A stretch of 5,301 nucleotides of DNA. Source: Bacteroidota bacterium (GTDB lineage Bacteria; Bacteroidota; Bacteroidia; Chitinophagales; Saprospiraceae). Under the pieces are notes generated by a model. That model was not told the DNA's origin. It saw only the letters and a list, made by a program, of their open reading frames with translations, and searched no databases. The position numbers and the translations under genes are program-made. Each line of letters starts with the position of its first letter. Within the stretch, counting starts at the first letter, position 1. The stretch is from the NCBI GenBank assembly GCA_024280135.1, contig JAJRQS010000361.1, forward strand, positions 1-5,301, in the 5' to 3' direction. Below, in pieces: positions 1 through 5,301 of this stretch.

Positions 1-680
1 AAAGCCAATTCCGAAAGGTGTTTTAATGAAAATTCGATGGCGGCGATACCATGATTTAACTGGCTGACATAGCCCGATAATTCCTGTCCAACAGTCAAAG
101 GCGTAGCATCCATAAAGTGGGTCCGACCGATTTTCACTACATTTTTAAAAGCCTTAGATTTTTGCGCAAGCGTATCCCGAAGCCCTTTGATGCCCGGTAA
201 AGTCGTTTCCATGAGTATTTTATAGGCAGCGATGTGCATAGCCGTAGGAAAGGTATCGTTGGAGCTTTGCGACTTGTTGACATCATCATTAGGATGGATG
301 ATTTTCTTTTTGTCCGTTAGTTTGCCACCTTTTAGGACGTGTGCCCGATTGGCAATGACCTCGTTGACATTCATATTAGACTGTGTGCCACTACCCGTTT
401 GCCAAACCACTAAAGGAAATTGATCGTCTAGTTCCCCTTTTAATATTTCATTGGCAACTTTTCCAATCAGGGCAGATTTTGCTTTCGTCAAAACGCCTAA
501 ATCCGCATTGGCTTGAGCCGCCGCTTTTTTGAGGATAGCAAAAGCACGAATGATTTCGATCGGCATTTTGCCGCTTCCTATTTTGAAATTTTCGGTAGAG
601 CGTTGTGTCTGAGCTCCCCAATATTTATCAGCAGGTACTTTTACATCTCCGATACTATCTTTTTCAATTCTGTATTTCAT
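1..680 (-). CDS. fumC: Class II fumarate hydratase, N-terminal half (cut by window edge)
   Basis: This enzyme reversibly hydrates fumarate to L-malate in the TCA cycle. It is a cytosolic homotetramer with no iron-sulfur cluster. The window holds 226 complete codons of a protein that is usually about 460 residues, so the C-terminal half lies beyond position 1. The reading frame is open throughout. The N-terminus reads [20 protein letters not shown], followed by WGAQTQRS, which is the classic FumC opening and fixes the ATG at 678-680. Further family motifs are [12 protein letters not shown] (about residues 96-107), [14 protein letters not shown] (about 129-142, the substrate-binding loop) and GRTH (185-188). 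H188 matches the catalytic-site histidine of E. coli FumC. The signature loop GSSxMPxKxN, with the catalytic serine, would lie outside the window. There is no Shine-Dalgarno sequence; the leader is A-rich. Aspartase, argininosuccinate lyase and adenylosuccinate lyase share the fold, but these motifs are fumarase-type. Confidence 0.97.
   Translation of the reverse strand, partial: MKYRIEKDSIGDVKVPADKYWGAQTQRSTENFKIGSGKMPIEIIRAFAILKKAAAQANADLGVLTKAKSALIGKVANEILKGELDDQFPLVVWQTGSGTQSNMNVNEVIANRAHVLKGGKLTDKKKIIHPNDDVNKSQSSNDTFPTAMHIAAYKILMETTLPGIKGLRDTLAQKSKAFKNVVKIGRTHFMDATPLTVGQELSGYVSQLNHGIAAIEFSLKHLSELA
159..171 (+). repeat. 13-base word TTTTTGCGCAAGC, copy 1 (inside fumC)
   Basis: The word contains the palindrome TTGCGCAA. 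On the fumC coding strand it spells most of codons for Leu-Ala-Gln-Lys. Exact copies occur at 696-708 (opposite strand) and 2948-2960. Confidence 0.4.
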
Positions 681-695
681 GGTCTATTTTTATTA

Positions 696-708
696 GCTTG
701 CGCAAAAA
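696..708 (-). repeat. 13-base word TTTTTGCGCAAGC, copy 2 (fumC leader)
   Basis: This copy lies in the non-coding leader of fumC, about 16 bases before its ATG and just downstream of the candidate -7 box. It would be transcribed as part of the fumC 5' leader. It is in the opposite orientation to the other two copies. Confidence 0.4.
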
Positions 709-717
709 AGAATGGGA

Positions 718-725
718 CAAAGATA
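718..725 (-). promoter_or_regulatory. Candidate Bacteroidota-type -7 promoter box of fumC
   Basis: Read on the minus strand, the sequence is TATCTTTG, a full match to the TAnnTTTG -7 consensus of the Bacteroidota primary sigma factor. It lies 37 bases before the fumC ATG, which would give a 5' leader of roughly 30 bases. No clear TTG or TTTG -33 box is present 17-23 bases upstream; that stretch has only TTATTAC. The call therefore rests on the -7 box and its position between two genes. Confidence 0.5.
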
Positions 726-781
726 AGCATTGTCGTGAGGGTTAAGTAATAAAGAAGGTGATAATCGTCAGTCCAAGATAA

Positions 782-1585
782 TTATTCCATCGCAAGAAAA
801 CGCAAACGTTCGGCTTCTTCTTGTCCCAAGTATCGTTCAATCACCCCATGCATCCAATAAATAACAGGTGTCAGCCCCACCGCCATCACAAATTTATATA
901 TATAATTCATGACACCTATGGCAAGGACCTGACTCAAAGACCAATTGGCTCCGATATAAAAAGCAATAAATAGCACCACGAAGCTATCAATAAATTGAGA
1001 GATTAAGGTAGATCCCGTTGCCCGCAGCCAAATGTGTTTTTCACCCGTTAGTTTTTTTATTCGATGAAAAGAAATCACATCAATCAATTGGCCAACCAAA
1101 AAAGCAACCAACGAGCCAATAATAATCCAAAGCCCTTGTCCATAAACCAACCGAAAGGCATCATTGTAATCGCCGACTTTCGTCAAAATAGCTGCTTTGT
1201 CAGCCGGTGATACATTGGGTGGAACATGGGATTGAGGCCAAAATCCAGCAGGCTCCAATTGAATGGCAATAAAGGTAATAATAAAAGCAAAACTAATAAG
1301 CCCAACCGTCATCCAAGATAAAAAACGAACCCCTTTGCCCCCAAAATATTCATTGATAATATCTGTCATCACAAATACAATGGGCCACATCAAAACCCCA
1401 GCTGTTAAGTTAAAACTCAATCCTTCTTGCCCCCAAAAACCCCAGTTCATCGGCTCAATCCCAAGACTGGCTTCTAAAGAAAAAATCTTCACTCCGATAA
1501 ATTCTGCAACTAATGCGGTCGTCACAAAAATACCCGCTAGCACGACAAATAATTTGGCAGATTTTCCTTGTAGAAATTGATTCAT
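782..1585 (-). CDS. Queuosine precursor transporter, YhhQ/VUT family (DUF165)
   Basis: This is an inner-membrane protein of 267 residues that probably imports a 7-deazaguanine precursor of queuosine (preQ0, preQ1 or queuine) for modification of GUN-anticodon tRNAs. Six hydrophobic segments are visible, near residues 11-33, 59-79, 88-110, 148-172, 197-213 and 217-246. Family hallmarks are the TDIINEYFG motif just after the second segment (74-82) and ATGSTLISQFIDS (189-201), with a conserved-looking polar stretch MNYIYK (226-231) in the last segment. It is somewhat longer than E. coli YhhQ (about 220 residues). The extra length lies in a loop around residues 36-57 and another around 111-146, both rich in W, P and G. 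The ATG at 1583-1585 is the natural start; the leader is A-rich with no Shine-Dalgarno sequence. No queuosine synthesis genes are visible nearby, which suits a salvage role but does not prove it. Family membership is secure; the precise substrate is inferred. Confidence 0.9.
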   Translation of the reverse strand: MNQFLQGKSAKLFVVLAGIFVTTALVAEFIGVKIFSLEASLGIEPMNWGFWGQEGLSFNLTAGVLMWPIVFVMTDIINEYFGGKGVRFLSWMTVGLISFAFIITFIAIQLEPAGFWPQSHVPPNVSPADKAAILTKVGDYNDAFRLVYGQGLWIIIGSLVAFLVGQLIDVISFHRIKKLTGEKHIWLRATGSTLISQFIDSFVVLFIAFYIGANWSLSQVLAIGVMNYIYKFVMAVGLTPVIYWMHGVIERYLGQEEAERLRFLAME

Positions 1586-1587
1586 GA

Positions 1588-1617
1588 TTTTTTACTTTCG
1601 TAAAAATAAGTAAAAAA
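1588..1617 (-). promoter_or_regulatory. AT-rich inverted repeat and alternative hairpins abutting the YhhQ start
   Basis: A perfect 10-base inverted repeat has arms at 1588-1597 and 1608-1617 with a 10-base spacer, ending two bases before the ATG of the transporter gene. Inside it is a second, tighter structure. On the mRNA strand UUUUUAC and GUAAAAA (1600-1606 and 1589-1595) pair perfectly around a GAAA tetraloop closed by C-G. The two stems share bases, so only one can form at a time. Either would sit where the initiating ribosome binds. It could be a translational switch, a protein operator, or simply a by-product of AT-rich leader sequence. It does not resemble a preQ1 riboswitch, because no aptamer-like GC stem or pseudoknot lies upstream. 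Confidence 0.3.
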
Positions 1618-1634
1618 ATTTGGATGAGCTACAT

Positions 1635-1644
1635 TACACGTGTA
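1635..1644. repeat. Perfect 10-base palindrome TACACGTGTA
   Basis: This self-complementary site lies 50 bases upstream of the YhhQ-family start codon, in the 186-base gap after the AspT-like gene. Its half-site GTGTA recurs at 1684-1688. The position would suit a dimeric repressor operator, but no regulator gene is present in the window. I found no convincing TAnnTTTG box in this gap, so the promoter of the downstream gene is not located. Confidence 0.25.
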
Positions 1645-1771
1645 TAACTATTGCAAAATAAATTTAAACTCAATACGTGATGAGTGTAAATTATGCACAA
1701 CTGAATCTCATGATTTTTTTGATGTCGTAGAAATATTACTTCAAGGAAAAACAATATTTTATACGCTAATA

Positions 1772-3400
1772 TTACAATAAAAAATACATCACTTGCACAT
1801 ACAAGACCTTGATAATCAACCCGATAGGAAGAATAAAGGCATAGCCAATAACAGGCAATTGATTATCCGTTTTTTCGATAGCAAAATCCAAAATGGCGGG
1901 CATCGTCGCCATCATTCCGACTAAGATACTAAAAGGAATTTTTGCGTATTTGTACCCCACAATCAAGGAGATGAAAGCAGAAAGGAAACTAATAATAAAA
2001 GCAGCAAGCATGATGGTGCCCGCACCATTTCCTGTTAAGAGGGTTTGGAAAAAAGTATTTCCGGAGTTGATTCCTATACCTGCTAATAAAAATATTAAAC
2101 CCGTTTGCTGTAAAGTGGCATTGGCACTATGGGGCAAAATCCAAACCATTGGACCCGTTCGTCGTAGTGCTCCTAATATTAAAGCAACAACAATTGGACC
2201 ACCCGCATATCCTAACTTAAAAGTCACGCCTCCTGGCAATTGAATAGAAATCATACCTAACAACAAACCCATTGCCATTCCTAATCCAAAGGATAATAAA
2301 TTTATCTTTCCTAAGGCATCAAAAGAATCTCCGAAGAAATCGGCAAGGTTTTTAACATCCTTTCTGCGGGCTATAAATTGGACTTGGTCGCCCAATTCAA
2401 GTGTTGTATCTGCATTGGCTAGGATGTCCATGTCATTTCTACGAATACGAATGACAATGGCCGCAAATCGTTCGCCAATGTTTAAAGTAGCCAATCGTTC
2501 TCCTGCAATTTTGACATTAGAAACAAAAATTCTTTTGACTACATATTCGGATTGTCCATTAATCTGAATACCTTCTTTAGATTCTTCACCCAGGGCTTCC
2601 GTGACTTCGGTTACAGCGGATTTTGTACCTACAATGATTACTTTATCTCCCATCTGTAATTTTGAATCCCAGTTTATCAAATCTATCGTTCCGTCCCATT
2701 TTTGAACTCGCCCAAAAACGACTTTCCAACCTTTCAACCTTTTTAAATCACGGATCGAAATATTAGTACAATCTGGTTTGCTGACATCTATGGTTATGGT
2801 GACGACTTCTTGTTTGACCGGGTATCTGTCTTTGAGCTCGTCTTCTTCCTTCCGGAAATCAATTTTTAATACTTTGATGGCTAAAGCGATGGCCAATATA
2901 GCTGCAATAATAGCGATAGGATAGGATAAAGAATAACCCACCACCGCTTTTTGCGCAAGCATATTACTATCGGCCCCGTTTCCAATCACATCTAATAATC
3001 CTGCCAACGCTGGCGTGTTCGTGGAGCTGCCTGCAAAAATACCCCCCGTTAAGGCGTTGCCAAAACCAAAAATATAATCTAATCCCACTGTAATCCCAGC
3101 AGAAACCGTCAGCATCGCTATAATAAAGTAAATATCCTTCATGCCCCGCTGCCGAAAAGTCGAAAAGAATGAGGGGCCACTTTTTAAGCCGATACTATAC
3201 ACAAACATCGTCAACCCTAGGATGATGATGATTTCTGGGATTTTAAAGTCTGCACTCATGCCTCCGAATGCTAAACCCACAAAAAGAATAGCAGAGACCC
3301 CCATTTTAAAATTACCAAAACGGATATTACCGAGCCAATAGCCGATTGCAGCAACGACAAAGAGTAGTAAAATAGGACTTTCAACAAAAGCTTGCGACAT
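1772..3400 (-). CDS. AspT/YidE/YbjL-type transporter with two RCK_C domains
   Basis: This is an integral membrane transporter of the aspartate:alanine exchanger family (TC 2.A.81), whose known members exchange amino acids or carboxylates; here the substrate is unknown. Counting from the ATG it has 542 residues, close to the family norm of about 550. The order is: N-terminal membrane half (about 8-178, five to six helices) with the motif FAGSSTNTPALAG near 122-134; a soluble middle (about 196-358) with two TrkA_C/RCK_C-like domains, each ending in a GDKVIIVG- or GDQVQFIA-type strand; then a C-terminal membrane half (about 366-540) with GMMATMPAILDFA near 495-507 and GYAFILPIG near 519-527. The halves are the duplicated YidE/YbjL domain. 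The frame extends two codons further upstream to a TTG at 3406, but ATG at 3398-3400 is preferred. No Shine-Dalgarno sequence is present. The RCK_C domains suggest ligand gating, as known for other RCK-bearing transporters. Family call is firm; substrate is open. Confidence 0.92.
   Translation of the reverse strand: MSQAFVESPILLLFVVAAIGYWLGNIRFGNFKMGVSAILFVGLAFGGMSADFKIPEIIIILGLTMFVYSIGLKSGPSFFSTFRQRGMKDIYFIIAMLTVSAGITVGLDYIFGFGNALTGGIFAGSSTNTPALAGLLDVIGNGADSNMLAQKAVVGYSLSYPIAIIAAILAIALAIKVLKIDFRKEEDELKDRYPVKQEVVTITIDVSKPDCTNISIRDLKRLKGWKVVFGRVQKWDGTIDLINWDSKLQMGDKVIIVGTKSAVTEVTEALGEESKEGIQINGQSEYVVKRIFVSNVKIAGERLATLNIGERFAAIVIRIRRNDMDILANADTTLELGDQVQFIARRKDVKNLADFFGDSFDALGKINLLSFGLGMAMGLLLGMISIQLPGGVTFKLGYAGGPIVVALILGALRRTGPMVWILPHSANATLQQTGLIFLLAGIGINSGNTFFQTLLTGNGAGTIMLAAFIISFLSAFISLIVGYKYAKIPFSILVGMMATMPAILDFAIEKTDNQLPVIGYAFILPIGLIIKVLYVQVMYFLL
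2948..2960 (+). repeat. 13-base word TTTTTGCGCAAGC, copy 3 (inside AspT-like gene)
   Basis: Within the AspT-like gene this copy again encodes Leu-Ala-Gln-Lys with exactly the same codons (CTT GCG CAA AAA) as in fumC. Shared codon choice explains part of the match between copies 1 and 3, but not copy 2. Confidence 0.4.
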
Positions 3401-3608
3401 AATCAAATGTTATTTTTCATCTATATGTAGATGAATTAAGCAAGTGAACGTATCAAGGGCATTTTGGTTGTCAAGGATGAAACATATGGGCATATAAGGG
3501 TTGCAACTTGAGTTTAGTAATGCCGCTACATCTTAAACAGTTTCTGCCACGATACCACCAACCACTCATGTTTGATTTTTTACATATATTTACAACAAAT
3601 ATAAACCC
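3401..3608. other. Divergent intergenic region between AspT-like and PLD-like genes
   Basis: About 208 bases lie between two start codons that face away from each other, so promoters for both genes should be here. The minus-strand candidate is listed separately. On the plus strand the best -7-like word before the PLD-like gene is TATATTTA at 3585-3592 (seven of eight positions of TAnnTTTG, with A for the final G), 16 bases before its ATG, but no TTG box lies at proper spacing upstream. A frame running on the minus strand from within the PLD-like gene through this region looks spurious. Short palindromic words (GTTGCAAC at 3500-3507; ATATG-GG-CATAT at 3484-3495) are present but have no clear meaning. 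Confidence 0.5.
3445..3474 (-). promoter_or_regulatory. Candidate promoter of the AspT-like gene
   Basis: On the minus strand a -33-like TTGACA begins at 3474. After the TTG and 19 bases comes TACGTTCA (3452-3445), which matches the TAnnTT part of the Bacteroidota TAnnTTTG -7 box but not its last two bases. Spacing is right for this phylum and the site is about 45 bases from the ATG. The match is imperfect, so this is a suggestion only. Confidence 0.3.
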
Positions 3609-5264
3609 ATGAGAGCAACCAAAACAACCAAAGGATTGAAAGTAAATGTCATTGCAGGGACTTATGTCGTTGTGCTTGGATTTAACCTTCCGAAACAAAA
3701 ATGCAAAAATCTACAAGGCTTTTCTATTCTCCGAAAGGACGAAACAGAAGGAGAATGTTACTATCTAAAAGGTACGAAGACATTTGAGGTAACAGATCCG
3801 GGCTTTCCGGCAGGAAGTCAATATAGTACGAAAAAGCACCCCATTCAAGGATTTCAGTGGGCAGATTATTCCGCTAAGCCTGACCATACCTATACATACA
3901 CCGTGACAGCTTTAAAAGGGACGCCTTCTAACCTTAAAAAGTATATTCAAACGTCTGTCACCATCAAAACAGAATCTACGACTGTCGGTAAACATAATGT
4001 TCTTTTCAATCGGGGGTTAGCGGCTTCGCAAGAATATACCCGAAGATTTGGAGATTTGTCCCCAGATAAAGTACCCAATAACAAAGCTTATGAATGGCTT
4101 TCTAGAGGTATTTATGAAGGCTTGGAAGATTTTGTTAACTCCTGCAAGCCTGGTAAACATGCGCTAAGAATTTCTGCTTATGAATTTAACTACAAGCCTT
4201 TTTTGCAGCTTCTTAGAGAGACTATTAAGAGAGGCGTAGATGTAAAAATTGTTTTTGACGCAAGAAAAAAGAACCCTAGAGTCAATAATATTAAAAATAT
4301 AAAAGCCTTTAAACTCACTCAAAATTCGATTCCAAGAGCAAATGGCAAATCTTATATTTCTCATAACAAGTTCATCGTCAAATTAGAAAAGGGCAAGCCC
4401 ATTTCCGTTTGGACGGGGGGGATGAATTTTTCAAAAGGCGGAATTTTTGGACAATCGAATGTGGCGCATATTTTTAGATACAAACAATTAGCAAAGGATT
4501 ATTTTGATTATTGGACTGCTTTGAGCCAAGATCCAAGTTCCAAAGAAATCAAAAAACTAGTGGAAGAACTAACTCCTTTGCCGACTACGCTAAAAAAAGG
4601 TTCACGAGGTGTTTTTAGTCCTCGTAAAAATTTGGATGCTTTAAACTATTATAAAGAGACGGCTATGAATGCGAAGCATGGCTTGTTAATGACTTTTGCT
4701 TTTGGTATCAACGATCTCTTTAAAGAAGTCTATGAAAAAAGTTCTGCTGATTTTCGTTTTGCACTATTAGAGAAGATGACACGAGGTATGAAAAAAGGCC
4801 CTAAAAAAACGGCTGAAGTCAAAGCCATCAAAAAACTTCGATACAATAAGAAAAACCTTTTTGCCATCGGAAGCCTAATCAAGACGAATGAGATTGATGG
4901 TTGGGTCAAAGAAAAATTAACGGGTCTAAATCACTATGTGAACTATGTCCATAATAAGTTTATGCTAGTCGATCCCTTGACCTCTAATCCCATCGTTATC
5001 ACAGGATCTGCTAATTTTAGCAATGCTTCCACCATTAGAAATGATGAAAACATGGTCGTCATCAAAGGAGATAAAGCTGTTGCTGACATTTACTTTGGAG
5101 AGTTTTTTAGACTATACGCACACCATGCTTTTAGAGAATCTTTAAAATGGAGGAAACAGGGAGACAAACCCAAATATTTAAAAACAGATGATTGGTGGGC
5201 TTCCCACTTTGGTAAAAGTCAAAAATCTAATAAGCGCAAATATTTTGCGAGCATGGAGCTTTAA
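3609..5264 (+). CDS. Phospholipase D-like protein with N-terminal FN3-like domain
   Basis: This protein of 551 residues has a beta-rich fibronectin-III-like domain (about 10-122) followed by two PLD-superfamily domains (about 130-310 and 330-510). The N-terminal domain carries the signature GFQWADYSAKPDHTYTYTV at 81-99. The second HKD motif is intact: H448-N-K450, D455, then GSANFS at 466-471 and an acidic residue in RNDEN (E480). The first is degenerate: H252-N-K254 is present, but the aspartate four residues on is replaced by L259 and the GS pair by GG (270-271, in TGGMNFS). Both catalytic histidines remain, so a pseudo-dimeric active site is still possible. PLD enzymes cleave phosphodiesters in lipids or nucleic acids; here the substrate is unknown. 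No signal peptide or membrane segment is seen; a basic stretch lies near 391-415. The ATG at 3609 is the only one in frame after a TGA at 3573, and there is no Shine-Dalgarno sequence. I recognise this as a recurring but uncharacterised family, often annotated only as phospholipase. Confidence 0.88.
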   Translation: MRATKTTKGLKVNVIAGTYVVVLGFNLPKQKCKNLQGFSILRKDETEGECYYLKGTKTFEVTDPGFPAGSQYSTKKHPIQGFQWADYSAKPDHTYTYTVTALKGTPSNLKKYIQTSVTIKTESTTVGKHNVLFNRGLAASQEYTRRFGDLSPDKVPNNKAYEWLSRGIYEGLEDFVNSCKPGKHALRISAYEFNYKPFLQLLRETIKRGVDVKIVFDARKKNPRVNNIKNIKAFKLTQNSIPRANGKSYISHNKFIVKLEKGKPISVWTGGMNFSKGGIFGQSNVAHIFRYKQLAKDYFDYWTALSQDPSSKEIKKLVEELTPLPTTLKKGSRGVFSPRKNLDALNYYKETAMNAKHGLLMTFAFGINDLFKEVYEKSSADFRFALLEKMTRGMKKGPKKTAEVKAIKKLRYNKKNLFAIGSLIKTNEIDGWVKEKLTGLNHYVNYVHNKFMLVDPLTSNPIVITGSANFSNASTIRNDENMVVIKGDKAVADIYFGEFFRLYAHHAFRESLKWRKQGDKPKYLKTDDWWASHFGKSQKSNKRKYFASMEL

Positions 5265-5301
5265 CTATCCCGATAAAACAACTATCTTTGGTTTCAAATA
5301 A

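Noticed and set aside
232..423. Plus-strand open frame of 63 codons
   Set aside because: It lies antisense inside fumC, whose motifs are unmistakable on the minus strand.
1263..1580. Plus-strand open frame of 105 codons
   Set aside because: It is an antisense shadow of the YhhQ-family transporter, with an unnatural lysine- and proline-rich composition.
1741..1771. Possible terminator after the AspT-like gene (repeated AATATT)
   Set aside because: The AATATT words are short and self-complementary. No GC stem followed by a U-run is present, so no intrinsic terminator can be supported.
1618..1771. preQ1 riboswitch upstream of the queuosine-precursor transporter
   Set aside because: No GC-rich aptamer stem, C-rich loop or pseudoknot-forming A-rich tail could be matched to the known preQ1 classes.
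1893..2243. Plus-strand open frame of 116 codons
   Set aside because: It is an antisense shadow of the second membrane half of the AspT-like gene.
3471..3698. Minus-strand open frame of 75 codons with several cysteines across the divergent intergenic region and the start of the PLD-like gene
   Set aside because: It overlaps the well-supported N-terminus of the PLD-like protein on the opposite strand, has no recognisable domain, and would occupy the only place for both divergent promoters. The Cys-rich look comes from chance codons.
4788..4809. A6G and A7 runs in the PLD-like gene as a possible programmed frameshift site
   Set aside because: The zero frame reads AAA AAA GGC, not A AAA AAG, so it is not a standard -1 slippery heptamer. 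The frame stays open past it with the second HKD domain intact.
5265..5301. Tail after the PLD-like gene checked for a terminator or next gene
   Set aside because: Only 37 bases remain and they show no hairpin, start codon context or repeat.

Overview
The window most likely comes from a member of the Bacteroidota, perhaps a Saprospiraceae- or Cytophaga-like lineage. Three observations support this. The DNA is AT-rich. None of the four genes has a purine-rich Shine-Dalgarno sequence, only A-rich leaders. A perfect TAnnTTTG box, the Bacteroidota -7 promoter element, sits just upstream of the fumarase gene. The phylum is an inference from these signs and from the look of the proteins; the genus cannot be set from this sequence.

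Layout. Positions 1-680 (minus strand) hold the N-terminal half of a class II fumarate hydratase (fumC), cut by the window edge. Positions 782-1585 (minus) encode a six-helix queuosine-precursor transporter of the YhhQ/VUT family. Positions 1772-3400 (minus) encode an AspT/YidE/YbjL-type membrane transporter: two homologous membrane halves separated by two RCK_C (TrkA_C) regulatory domains. Positions 3609-5264 (plus) encode a soluble two-domain phospholipase D-like protein with an N-terminal fibronectin-III-like domain. A divergent intergenic region of about 200 bases separates it from the transporter. The last 37 bases hold nothing I can identify.

The three minus-strand genes point the same way, but the gaps of 101 and 186 bases, together with a good promoter box in front of fumC, suggest separate or only partly shared transcription. 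They have no obvious common pathway: fumarase is a TCA-cycle enzyme, the YhhQ protein serves tRNA modification, and the AspT-like protein probably exchanges small anions or dicarboxylates. An AspT-type transporter near fumarase could suggest C4-dicarboxylate metabolism, but this is weak.

The least understood gene is the PLD-like one. Its first HKD motif is degenerate, its second is intact, and a run of seven G lies inside the degenerate motif. I see no clear new multi-gene system. The points most worth a second look are this PLD protein, a pair of mutually exclusive hairpins directly before the YhhQ start codon, and a 13-base word with a palindromic core that occurs three times in the window. 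There are no tRNA or rRNA genes, insertion sequences or CRISPR repeats.
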